This document shows positions 1-6,200 of a DNA stretch of 12,540 nucleotides, in pieces. Below the pieces are notes generated by a model. The model searched no databases, was not told where the DNA came from, and worked only from the letters and a program-made list of their open reading frames with translations. The stretch spans positions 1 to 12,540 of the forward strand of contig CAMLSD010000120.1 in NCBI GenBank assembly GCA_946482595.1, given 5' to 3'. Source of the DNA: an uncultured Comamonadaceae bacterium (lineage in GTDB: Bacteria > Pseudomonadota > Gammaproteobacteria > Burkholderiales > Burkholderiaceae). The position numbers and the translations under genes are program-made. Numbering within the stretch: position 1 is the first letter of the stretch; each line of letters begins with the position of its first letter.

Positions 1-1272
1 GATGTAGCCGTGGCCGCCGAACACCTGCATGCAGTGCGACGTGGCGATCCAGCCGTTGTCGGTGATGAAGGCCTTGATGATGGGCGTGAGCAGCGCCACG
101 ATGTCGGCGGCGTCGCGGCGCACGTCCTCGTCGTCGGTGGACAGCTCCTTGTCGAGCTGCAGGGCGGTGTAGATCGCCATCGCGCGGCCGCCTTCGGCAT
201 AGGCACGTGCAGTCAGCAGCATCTTGCGCACGTCAGGGTGCACGATGATCGGGTCGGCCGGCTTGTCCAGCGCCTTCGGCCCCGACAGGGAACGCATCTG
301 GATGCGGTCCTTCGCGTAGGCCACGGCATTCTGGTAGGCCACCTCGGTCAGCCCGAGCGACTGGTTGCCCACGCCCAGGCGTGCGGCGTTCATCATCACG
401 AACATCGCGGCCAAGCCCTTGTTGGGCTGGCCCACCAGCGTGCCCACGGCGCCTTCGAGCACCATCTGGGCGGTCGCATTGCCGTGGATGCCCATCTTGT
501 GCTCCAGCCCGGCGCAGAAGATGCCGTTGCGCGCACCGATCGACCCATCGGCGTTGACCAGGAACTTCGGCACCACGAACAGCGAGATGCCCTTGCTGCC
601 TTCGGGCGCATCGGGCAGGCGGGCCAGCACCAGGTGGACGATGTTCTCGGCCAGGTCGTGCTCACCGGCAGAGATGAAGATCTTCTGGCCGGTCAGGCGG
701 TAGGTGCCGTCAGCCTGCGGCTCGGCCTTGGTGCGCAGCAGGCCCAGGTCGGTGCCGCAGTGCGGTTCGGTCAGGCACATCGTGCCGGTCCACTGGCCGC
801 TGGTGAGCTTGGGCAGGTAAAGCTGCTTCTGCTCGGGCGTGCCGTGGGCGTGCAGGGCCTCGTACGCACCGTGCGACAGGCCGGGGTACATCGTCCAGGC
901 CTGGTTGGCCGAATTCAGCATCTCGTAGAAGCACTGGTTCACCGTGACCGGCAGGCCCTGGCCGCCGAACTCGGGATCGCAGCTCAGTGACGGCCAGCCG
1001 CCTTCGACGTACTGGGCATACGCCTCCTTGAAGCCCTTGGGCGCCTTCACCTCGTGCGTGGTCTTGTCCAGCGTGCAGCCTTCGGCATCGCCGCTCTGGT
1101 TGAGCGGGAAGATCACCTGCGACGCGAACTTGCCACCCTCTTCCAGCACCGCGTTGATCGTGTCGGCATCGACGTCGGCATGCTTGGGCAGCGCCTTGAG
1201 TTCGTCCACGACGTCGAGCACCTCGTGCATGAGGAACTGCATGTCTCGCAGAGGCGGGGTGTACTGGGCCAT
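1..1272 (-). CDS. Acyl-CoA dehydrogenase, long (~600 aa) type, 3' end cut by window edge
   Basis: FAD-dependent oxidation of an acyl-CoA to the 2,3-enoyl-CoA, with electrons passed to ETF. 424 residues are visible from an ATG at 1272, which is preceded by AGGAG. The N-terminus (MAQYTPPLRDMQFLMHEVL) is typical of the extended acyl-CoA dehydrogenases that carry an extra N-terminal segment and an extra C-terminal domain, a group that includes DmdC-like 3-methylmercaptopropionyl-CoA dehydrogenases. Visible signatures are MCLTEPHCGTDLG (165-177, FAD/substrate loop), KGLAAMFVMMNAARLGVG (285-302) and QVFGGHGYI (416-424). In this family the catalytic glutamate usually follows directly after the last motif, so the window ends just before it; about 170 residues are missing. 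The gene lies 27 bp downstream of a TetR regulator on the same strand and is probably co-transcribed and controlled by it. The true acyl substrate cannot be read from the sequence. Confidence 0.93.
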   Translation of the reverse strand, partial: MAQYTPPLRDMQFLMHEVLDVVDELKALPKHADVDADTINAVLEEGGKFASQVIFPLNQSGDAEGCTLDKTTHEVKAPKGFKEAYAQYVEGGWPSLSCDPEFGGQGLPVTVNQCFYEMLNSANQAWTMYPGLSHGAYEALHAHGTPEQKQLYLPKLTSGQWTGTMCLTEPHCGTDLGLLRTKAEPQADGTYRLTGQKIFISAGEHDLAENIVHLVLARLPDAPEGSKGISLFVVPKFLVNADGSIGARNGIFCAGLEHKMGIHGNATAQMVLEGAVGTLVGQPNKGLAAMFVMMNAARLGVGNQSLGLTEVAYQNAVAYAKDRIQMRSLSGPKALDKPADPIIVHPDVRKMLLTARAYAEGGRAMAIYTALQLDKELSTDDEDVRRDAADIVALLTPIIKAFITDNGWIATSHCMQVFGGHGYI

Positions 1273-1299
1273 GTGAAGGACTCCTGGATGGGGAAAGGG

Positions 1300-2010
1300 T
1301 TAGCGAGAAGAACGGCTCGTCTTGCGCGCCGCGGCCGGCGGGCCCGACGGGGCCGACTCGGTTGCGTAGTGGCTGACGACAAATTCGAATCCGCGCCGCG
1401 CCCGGTCGATCGAACCGGGCGAGCGCAGGAAGCGCGCGTCGTGGTGCAGGGCCAGGATGAGGCCGTGCAACTCGAACAGCATCTGCATGGGATCGGTGTC
1501 GGGCTTGAGGTGCCCCTCATCCACCGAGATGGCAATCGCCTTGCCAAGCGCACGGTGCCAGGTCAGCACCATGTCGGCCAGGGCGTCGCGCACGGGCCCG
1601 GGGCGGTCGTCGAACTCGACCGCACCGCTGATGTAGATGCAGCCCGAGTCGATCTCGACCGACACCCGGCGCACCCAGCGCTCGAACAGTGCGCGCAGAC
1701 GCGGCAGGCCGCGCGGCTCGAGAATGGCCGGGAAGAACACCTCTTCCTCGAACTTGGCGTGGTATTCGCGGATGACCGAGATCTGGAGCTCCTCGCGGGA
1801 GCCGAAATGGGCGAACACGCCCGACTTGCTCATGCGCGTGACCTCGGCCAGCGCGCCGATGGACAGGCCTTCAAGGCCGACCTGCGACGCCAGCCCCAGC
1901 GCGGCCTCGAGGATCGCCGCCTTGGTCTGCTGGCCCTTCTGCAGGCCGCGCGCGCTGTCACGCGTGCCGTCTCGGCTGGTCTTCGTGGGGGGAACTGGCA
2001 AGGCGCTCAC
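1300..2010 (-). CDS. TetR/AcrR-family transcriptional regulator
   Basis: 236-residue one-component regulator. After a loose basic N-terminal tail (1-25), residues ~27-75 form the TetR helix-turn-helix domain: KGQQTKAAILEAALGLAS, then GALAEVTRMSKSGVFAHFGSREEL, with the typical recognition helix SKSGVFAHF. The remainder is the helical ligand-binding and dimerisation domain, followed by a basic, proline/serine-rich tail. The start chosen is GTG at 2010, preceded by GAGG five bases upstream. The first recognised domain residue lies well inside, so a later start is possible. It is the first gene of a two-gene unit with the acyl-CoA dehydrogenase. The perfect palindrome at 2030-2041, just ahead of the start codon and downstream of a possible promoter, suggests autorepression lifted by an acyl-CoA or similar ligand. 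The ligand is inference from the neighbour. Confidence 0.92.
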   Translation of the reverse strand: MSALPVPPTKTSRDGTRDSARGLQKGQQTKAAILEAALGLASQVGLEGLSIGALAEVTRMSKSGVFAHFGSREELQISVIREYHAKFEEEVFFPAILEPRGLPRLRALFERWVRRVSVEIDSGCIYISGAVEFDDRPGPVRDALADMVLTWHRALGKAIAISVDEGHLKPDTDPMQMLFELHGLILALHHDARFLRSPGSIDRARRGFEFVVSHYATESAPSGPPAAARKTSRSSR

Positions 2011-2029
2011 GGCATCCTCGAAATAAAAC

Positions 2030-2041
2030 GAACGATCGTTC
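2030..2041. promoter_or_regulatory. Perfect 12-bp palindrome, probable TetR operator
   Basis: GAACGATCGTTC reads the same on both strands. It starts 20 bp upstream of the TetR-family GTG start, in an AT-rich pocket, and overlaps the likely transcription start of that gene. Short symmetric sites of this form are usual for TetR-family regulators, which commonly repress their own operon. Binding by this particular regulator is inferred from position. Confidence 0.7.
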
Positions 2042-2069
2042 TATTTTGCAGAATTCCGTGACAGGTCAA
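2041..2069 (-). promoter_or_regulatory. Possible sigma70 promoter of the TetR / acyl-CoA dehydrogenase operon
   Basis: On the minus strand, TTGACC (2069-2064) is followed by a 17-bp spacer and AAATAG (2046-2041). The -35 is good; the -10 is poor. The predicted start near 2034 falls inside the 12-bp palindrome, which fits repression by the regulator it would express. Confidence 0.4.
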
Positions 2070-2086
2070 CGCAGGGAGAGACGGTA

Positions 2087-2110
2087 TTTCTAGAGCAGTG
2101 CCCCTAGAAA
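2087..2110. repeat. Dyad TTTCTAG-N10-CTAGAAA upstream of the TetR promoter
   Basis: Two perfect 7-bp arms (2087-2093 and 2104-2110) are separated by 10 bp. Each contains CTAG, a tetranucleotide that is strongly under-represented in most proteobacterial genomes. The centre (2098.5) lies about 64 bp upstream of the predicted start of the TetR gene, a position used by activators. Size and spacing suit a dimeric DNA-binding protein. No regulator is known for it here. Confidence 0.45.
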
Positions 2111-2131
2111 CCACAGCCGGGCGGCCAGGAT

Positions 2132-2147
2132 CGAGGGTTAACCCTCG
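2132..2147. repeat. Perfect 16-bp palindrome CGAGGGTTAACCCTCG
   Basis: This lies in the gene-free stretch 2042-2295, between the end of the FHA-protein gene and the TetR gene. Outer arms GGGCGG (2119-2124) and CCGCCC (2153-2158) are nearly coaxial with it, so a longer imperfect cruciform or RNA hairpin is possible. There is no T-run on either side, so it is not a standard intrinsic terminator. It could be an operator, or a Rho-assisted 3' structure for the FHA operon about 150 bp away. No other gene was recognised in 2042-2295. Confidence 0.5.
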
Positions 2148-2295
2148 CGTTACCGCCCGATCCAGCCCGCTTCAGGCGCTGTCCGTACGGTGCACGCACC
2201 AAGTGTCGGCCATGCGGACGTTCAGCGCAAGGCGCCGGCAGGACGCGCAGAGGACACCCGTGCTGGCCACGGCTGACCCCTGCCGCATGAAGGGA

Positions 2296-3303
2296 CTATC
2301 GCAGCCGACCGGCCCGGCTTTCGTCGCCCACCTCACCCGCATCGGCGGCATCGTCGGCGTCGGCGGCACGGCGGTCCAGGCTGTCTTTCAAGGACGTGGC
2401 TTCCTCGATGAACTCCTTCGGACTCACCGCCGGCGCCAGCCTGAACGCCGGGGGAGGCAGCGTGGTGAGGTAGAGCTCCTCGGTCAGACGCCCCGAGCGG
2501 TTGTACTGCAGCAAGGCGGTCAGGCTCAGCCCCGTGAGCACGCCGGCCGAGACGATCCAGGCAAAGGCACGCCGGCGTTGCGGCATCACGACCACCAGGT
2601 GGGCAAACACCGCCAGCGCCAGCACGATGGCTTCGGTGGCGCCGCGGATGCGACTCAGGCTTTCGAGCGAGGTCGAGAAGGCCAGCACGCCCAGCACCGC
2701 ACCCAGCAGGCTCGAGCCCAGCAGACCGGCACTTGCGATGCGCACATGCGTGAGGTAGTCCAGGCGGTGCTGGAACAGCTTGGAGCCCAGGGCCCAGAGG
2801 AAGCTCCAGGCCGCCACCAGCGCCAGCAAGCCGGCCGTCACCGGTGTGAACTGGGTCAGGAACTCGCCGGGTTCGGCGTCCAGGTAGGTTTCCCAGGCGG
2901 TCCAGCCCACCAGCCCGCACAGCAGGGCCGCCAGCGCCGCATAGCCCCAGCGGCTGGCCCGGGGCACCGGCAGCTCCGGGGCAAGCGGGTCGTCCTTCAG
3001 GCGCACTCGCACCCGCGTGTGACCCAGCAGCCACTCTTCGCCACCCTTGCGCTTCGCCGTCTCGCCAGCGCTCAGACGCTGGCGGGCGCACTGCACGCCG
3101 TTGACGGTCTCGCCCACCTGCAGATCGACCGTGTCGCCCTCGGCGCCGGTCAGGGTCAGGTGCAGGGGGGCGACATGCGGGTCGTCGAGCAGCACGTCGC
3201 AATCCAGCGAGCGGCCCATGCGCACCGGCCAGGAATGCACGGGGTGGATGCTGCGCACCCGCCCGTCACGGTCCAGCACCTCGACCACGGCTAGTTTGTC
3301 CAC
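2296..3303 (-). CDS. FHA-domain protein with about five transmembrane helices
   Basis: 335 residues. Residues 1-105 form an FHA-like fold, a phosphothreonine-peptide reader: the β-strand start KLAVVEVLDRDGRVRSIHP, G30-R31-S32, CDVLLDDPHVAPLHLTL and TVNGVQ (N68). Gly30, Arg31, His48 and Asn68 of the family are present, but the usual Ser-Arg before the His is Ala45-Pro46, so phosphopeptide binding may be altered. Hydrophobic helices lie at about 120-138, 153-173, 188-210, 222-240 and 246-265. If the FHA domain is cytoplasmic, an odd number of helices puts the C-terminal tail (266-335; acidic Ala/Asp-rich end) in the periplasm, where the neighbouring protease acts. The start is GTG at 3303, supported by GGAGG seven bases upstream. 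It overlaps the end of the protease gene by 13 bp, so translation is likely coupled. The role is unknown; the pairing suggests it senses a phosphorylated cytoplasmic partner and acts on the protease or its substrates. Confidence 0.85.
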   Translation of the reverse strand: MDKLAVVEVLDRDGRVRSIHPVHSWPVRMGRSLDCDVLLDDPHVAPLHLTLTGAEGDTVDLQVGETVNGVQCARQRLSAGETAKRKGGEEWLLGHTRVRVRLKDDPLAPELPVPRASRWGYAALAALLCGLVGWTAWETYLDAEPGEFLTQFTPVTAGLLALVAAWSFLWALGSKLFQHRLDYLTHVRIASAGLLGSSLLGAVLGVLAFSTSLESLSRIRGATEAIVLALAVFAHLVVVMPQRRRAFAWIVSAGVLTGLSLTALLQYNRSGRLTEELYLTTLPPPAFRLAPAVSPKEFIEEATSLKDSLDRRAADADDAADAGEVGDESRAGRLR

Positions 3304-4685
3304 GCGTAGCCCTCCAGATAGTGCTCGGCCAGCCGCATCGCATTCGAAAAGCTCACGCCACGCGCGTCGAAACGCCCCTGCACGCCCGCGCTGGACTGGT
3401 CCAGCGTGGCCACCAGCACGCTCAGGTCATACAGCCCGGGCAGCTTCTTGTAGGCCGTCATGCACAACACGGCACGCAGTGGCAGGCCCTGGCGATCGAC
3501 AAACCGCTCGCGGCACTGCGCAGCGGTGCGGTTGCGGTTGCTGCGCTCACCGAAGGACTCGTTGCGAAAGCTGCGCGAGTATTGCGACGAGAAGCGCAAC
3601 GCGCCCAGCTTGCGGCCATCGTAGGCCTCATGGCGCACGCTGAGGCCGCCGGTATAGAGCCAGTCGGACACGAAGATGTGGGTGTCCATCTCGCAGTCGG
3701 AGCGCTCGAACTCCAGCCCCTTGGCATCGGCCGCGGTGGTGTTGCCCCAGCAACGCATGAAGGTGTCGGGCGGTACGGGAATGCGGTAGCGTGGATGGCT
3801 GGCCGGCCGCCAGGGCTGTGCGAGAAAGCGCTCGGTGAGCAGTTGCTGGTGGTTCAGCAGCTGGGCCGTGAGCTGCGGGTACACCGGCTCGGTGAACGGT
3901 GCCGCCTCGCGGCCTGAGGCCAGCAGCGCCTGGGCGTATTCGGCCGGCACGAGAAAGCTCACCTGCTGTCCGTCACGCCGAGTGGCGACGTTCACCCCGA
4001 TGACCTCGCCGCGCTCGTCCAGCGCCGGCCCGCCGCTCATCCCCGGGTTGAGCGCACCGGCAAAGAAGATGTTCGGATAGAAGCTGCGCTCGACCAGCCC
4101 GTTGTAGTTGCCTTCAAGCACGGCAAATCCGACATCCAGCGGATTGCCCAGCGAATAGATCCGCTCGCCCTTGGACAGCGGCCGGTCCGCCGCACGGAAC
4201 ACCATCGGGCGCTGGCCCTGAAGGCCCCCTTCGCTCGCCCGGACCAGGGCCAGATCGTGCACTGCGTCGAACGCCAGCACCTCCAGCGGCCCCTCCTTGC
4301 CGTCCGACGTGCTGTAGACCAGGCGGTAGCGCTGCGGCTGCAAGGCAGCCTGGCTGACGACGTGATAGTTGGTGATCAGGTGTCCGTCCGCGGTGACCAC
4401 AAAGGCCGAACCGACCGTGGCCTGGCTGGACTGACCCTTCAGCAGGGTCCGCACCTGCACCAGCTGGGCCCGACTGCGCTCGTACACCCGCTGGGCGGAG
4501 GCCGACACGGCAGCCACCGGCTCGGGTGCTGATGCAGCGGCTGCGCCCGGGGTCGCTGGCATCGTCTGCACATTCGGGGCGGCCGGTGGCGGATCGGCCC
4601 CCTGGGACCGGGCCTCAGGCCATGCGAGGGCGCAGCTCAGCAGCCAGACGGCGGCCAGCCTGCCTTGGAGGATCGGGAAGGTCAT
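3291..4685 (-). CDS. Secreted trypsin-like (S1C, Deg/HtrA-type) serine protease without PDZ domain
   Basis: 464 residues from the ATG at 4685. A signal peptide (MTFPILQGRLAAVWLLSCALAWPEARSQG) points to the periplasm. A Pro/Ala-rich linker (31-62) leads to a chymotrypsin-fold protease at ~70-260. The full triad is visible: His108 in ITNYHVV, Asp144 in VHDLALVRA, Ser217 in NPGMSGGPAL. Instead of PDZ domains, residues ~265-464 form a domain I do not recognise, with four cysteines (312, 331, 391, 408) that could make two disulfides in the periplasm. The reading frame stays open up to 4928, but that extension lacks a signal peptide and family features and would run into the divergent gene, so 4685 is preferred. 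A TACAAT six bases before the ATG suggests a leaderless transcript. The FHA membrane protein follows with a 13-bp overlap, so the two probably work together. Substrate unknown. Confidence 0.9.
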   Translation of the reverse strand: MTFPILQGRLAAVWLLSCALAWPEARSQGADPPPAAPNVQTMPATPGAAAASAPEPVAAVSASAQRVYERSRAQLVQVRTLLKGQSSQATVGSAFVVTADGHLITNYHVVSQAALQPQRYRLVYSTSDGKEGPLEVLAFDAVHDLALVRASEGGLQGQRPMVFRAADRPLSKGERIYSLGNPLDVGFAVLEGNYNGLVERSFYPNIFFAGALNPGMSGGPALDERGEVIGVNVATRRDGQQVSFLVPAEYAQALLASGREAAPFTEPVYPQLTAQLLNHQQLLTERFLAQPWRPASHPRYRIPVPPDTFMRCWGNTTAADAKGLEFERSDCEMDTHIFVSDWLYTGGLSVRHEAYDGRKLGALRFSSQYSRSFRNESFGERSNRNRTAAQCRERFVDRQGLPLRAVLCMTAYKKLPGLYDLSVLVATLDQSSAGVQGRFDARGVSFSNAMRLAEHYLEGYAWTN

Positions 4686-4691
4686 CGGGGC

Positions 4692-4697
4692 ATTGTA
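4692..4697 (-). promoter_or_regulatory. -10 box predicting a leaderless mRNA for the serine protease
   Basis: On the minus strand, TACAAT is followed by exactly six bases (GCCCCG) and the ATG at 4685. With standard -10 geometry (-12 to -7), +1 is the A of the ATG. There is no Shine-Dalgarno in the gap. No good -35 is seen (AGCGGA at 17 bp), so the promoter is weak or needs an activator. Confidence 0.4.
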
Positions 4698-4786
4698 GGG
4701 AGCCGCCGCGACGGTCCGCTTGCACGGCCTGGCATCGGGGCACGCCGCCCAATCCCGCGGCTGCATCAGGTGCTTTGCCCCGGGGC

Positions 4787-4815
4787 TTGGAGTGCGGCAC
4801 GGGCGGTGCTTAAAT
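4787..4815 (+). promoter_or_regulatory. Sigma70-like promoter of the 78-aa exported protein gene
   Basis: TTGGAG (4787-4792), a 17-bp spacer, and TTAAAT (4810-4815) give a start near 4822 and a leader of about 50 bases. The 10-bp palindrome GCCCCGGGGC (4777-4786) abuts the -35 and could be an operator or just GC-rich chance. The promoter is divergent from the protease gene. Confidence 0.5.
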
Positions 4816-4870
4816 GCTTCGCGGCCCCACCGTGCGGCCCTGCTCTCGCCACCCCCGCAGAGGAGACGAC

Positions 4871-5107
4871 ATGAAGACCCGTTTTCTGGTTGGCTTCCTG
4901 GCCCTGGCCAGTTCCTCGGCCATGGCATTCCATTGCCCCGCCGACATGAAAAAGATCGACGCGGCCATGGCCAGCGCCAAGCTCAGTGCGCCGCAGATGG
5001 ACGAAGTCAAGAAGCTGCGGGCCGAAGGCGAGCGGCTGCACAAGGAAGGCAAGCACCAGGAATCGGTGGACACCCTGGCCAAGGCCATGAAGATCATGGG
5101 GATCTGA
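4871..5107 (+). CDS. Small exported protein of unknown function (78 aa)
   Basis: The start is ATG at 4871, with AGGAGA ending five bases upstream; the open frame to 4814 is not needed and would bury the signal peptide. The signal peptide is MKTRFLVGFLALASSSAMA, cut before FHCP, giving a mature product of about 59 residues. That product is charged and helical: HCPADMKKIDAAMASAKLSAPQMDEVKKLRAEGERLHKEGKHQESVDTLAKAMKIMGI. The second half resembles a single TPR-like helix pair (GKHQESVDTLAKAMKI). Only one cysteine remains after cleavage. It is probably a periplasmic helical adaptor; no enzyme motif is visible. It is transcribed from its own promoter and ends in a strong RNA structure. Small proteins of this look occur in Burkholderiales, but I know of no assigned function. 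Confidence 0.82.
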   Translation: MKTRFLVGFLALASSSAMAFHCPADMKKIDAAMASAKLSAPQMDEVKKLRAEGERLHKEGKHQESVDTLAKAMKIMGI

Positions 5108-5159
5108 TCGCCGCCGCCGGCCGCTGCCCGGCCGGGTCAGGCTCGTCCTGCGGCGATCA
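5105..5159 (+). terminator. Nested GC-rich inverted repeat starting at the stop codon of the 78-aa gene
   Basis: The outer arms TGATCGCCGC (5105-5114) and GCGGCGATCA (5150-5159) are perfect over 10 bp, and the first arm contains the stop codon. Inside sits a 7-bp hairpin, CCGGCCG (5117-5123) and CGGCCGG (5129-5135), with a five-base loop. No T-run follows, so it is a terminator-like or mRNA-stabilising 3' structure rather than a canonical intrinsic terminator. Confidence 0.5.
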
Positions 5160-5237
5160 CACACGCGTTTCCGCCTGATGACAGCGCCATGGCAATGCCG
5201 TGGCGTTGCTCGCATGCATGGGGCAGGCCGACCCCTA

Positions 5238-5267
5238 TTGAGCCCGGAACGCATCTTGCAATATGCT
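5238..5267 (+). promoter_or_regulatory. Possible sigma70 promoter of the HNH endonuclease gene
   Basis: TTGAGC (5238-5243), an 18-bp spacer, and TATGCT (5262-5267). The predicted start is near 5274, giving a leader of about 72 bases before the ATG at 5346. This is the only reasonable pair in the 238-bp gap after the small exported protein. Confidence 0.4.
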
Positions 5268-5345
5268 GGGCACAGTCGGTGCAGGCTGACCTCGTCTTGT
5301 CGATACGGCGATGGGCCACGCACCGACACAACCAGGTGCCTTGCC

Positions 5346-5903
5346 ATGGACGTCCTGCAACTCGACGTATCAGGCCGCCCGCAATCGTGGATCTCTCCCA
5401 AGGAAGCGGCCACCCTCTATGCCAGCGACGGCGTCGCCTGGACGCTGGGCGATCCCTTCCTGGTGCTGCGCGGCGGCATCCAGCGTGTCAGCGGCATGCA
5501 GTCGCGCATCGAACTGCATCCCATCATCGCGGTGCGTGGCGCGATTCCGTCACGGGCCTGGCGGCAGGTGCCCGCGCTGTCGAACACCAAGCTGTTCGTG
5601 CGCGACCGGCATGTCTGCGCCTACTGCGGCGGCCAGTTCCACGCTGACGACCTCACCCGGGAGCACATCGTGCCCACCTCGCGCGGCGGGCAGGACACCT
5701 GGATGAACTGCATCACCGCATGCCGCAGCTGCAACGGCCACAAGGGCAGCCGCCTCCCGGAAGAAGCCCGGATGACGCTGATGTACCTGCCCTACGTGCC
5801 CAGCCTGCATGAGGACATGATCCTGCGCGGTCGACGCATCCTGGCCGACCAGATGGAGTTCCTGCTTGCCAGCGTGCCGCGCAACAGCCGGCTGCACGGC
5901 TGA
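5346..5903 (+). CDS. Stand-alone HNH endonuclease
   Basis: 185 residues from ATG 5346, with AGGTG about ten bases upstream; the frame is open from 5178, but the upstream part is not protein-like. Residues 1-80 are an uncharacterised N-terminal region (MDVLQLDVSGRPQSWISPKEAATLYASDGVAW...). Residues 84-132 are the HNH/ββα-metal nuclease module: Cys91-x-x-Cys94, R-E106-H107-I-V-P (general base His), N121, Cys126-x-x-Cys129 and N130-G-H132. The two CxxC pairs bind structural zinc. A C-terminal helical tail (~140-185) follows. Single-gene HNH proteins of this size are widespread in betaproteobacteria and their cellular role is not settled. No methylase, restriction subunit, intron or phage gene is nearby, so neither restriction nor homing is supported here. 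Confidence 0.9.
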   Translation: MDVLQLDVSGRPQSWISPKEAATLYASDGVAWTLGDPFLVLRGGIQRVSGMQSRIELHPIIAVRGAIPSRAWRQVPALSNTKLFVRDRHVCAYCGGQFHADDLTREHIVPTSRGGQDTWMNCITACRSCNGHKGSRLPEEARMTLMYLPYVPSLHEDMILRGRRILADQMEFLLASVPRNSRLHG

Positions 5904-5941
5904 CTCCGGGGTGCCTGGATTCGCCAGATGCCAGGCCGAGC

Positions 5942-5969
5942 TTGGCAAAAGCAAAATCGTGCATATAAT
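5942..5969 (+). promoter_or_regulatory. Strong sigma70 promoter of the tRNA-Met gene
   Basis: TTGGCA (5942-5947), a 16-bp spacer, and a perfect TATAAT (5964-5969). The following bases (GGCGGGC) form a GC-rich discriminator, a hallmark of stable-RNA promoters under stringent (ppGpp) control. Transcription would start near 5976, four bases before the mature tRNA. Confidence 0.8.
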
Positions 5970-5979
5970 GGCGGGCTCA

Positions 5980-6056
<77 letters not shown>

Positions 6057-6098
6057 GAATCGCCTCGTGCACAAGATGCACGCGCAACAAGTGCACAG

Positions 6099-6132
6099 CG
6101 GCCCCAGTTGAACGACTGGGGCCGTTTGTTTT
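6099..6132 (+). terminator. Rho-independent terminator of the tRNA gene
   Basis: A perfect 10-bp stem, CGGCCCCAGT (6099-6108) and ACTGGGGCCG (6115-6124), with a six-base loop is followed by TTTGTTTT. It lies 43 bases past the CCA. It should end the tRNA transcript, so the next gene needs its own promoter or read-through. Confidence 0.92.
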
Positions 6133-6200
6133 GGATACCCACGGCGCGGGCCTCGTGCCCGATACTGTGGGGCTTGTTCAACAGCCGCTGGATCAACACC

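Noticed and set aside
10..990. 326-aa plus-strand open frame at the left edge
   Set aside because: It is the complement of the acyl-CoA dehydrogenase, which has clear family motifs on the minus strand.
2098..3294. 398-aa plus-strand open frame across the FHA-protein gene
   Set aside because: Gln/His/Arg-rich shadow; the minus strand has an FHA domain, membrane helices and a good ribosome site.
4686..4928. 81-residue N-terminal extension of the serine protease
   Set aside because: The extension has no protein-like character, would overlap the divergent gene and its promoter, and would place the signal peptide internally.
5178..5345. Earlier start for the HNH protein
   Set aside because: The segment overlaps the likely promoter, has no ribosome site and does not resemble the family; ATG 5346 fits the usual length.
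5346..5903. HNH gene as part of a restriction or defence island
   Set aside because: No methylase, helicase, restriction subunit or phage gene is in the window; single HNH genes of this kind are common in ordinary betaproteobacterial chromosome.
6067..6096. GTGCAC repeated between the tRNA and its terminator
   Set aside because: The two copies are short self-palindromes with no further symmetry; too weak to call a site.
6108..6200. Earlier start for the protein upstream of miaB
   Set aside because: The start codon is inside the loop of the tRNA terminator, and the signal peptide begins at 6201.
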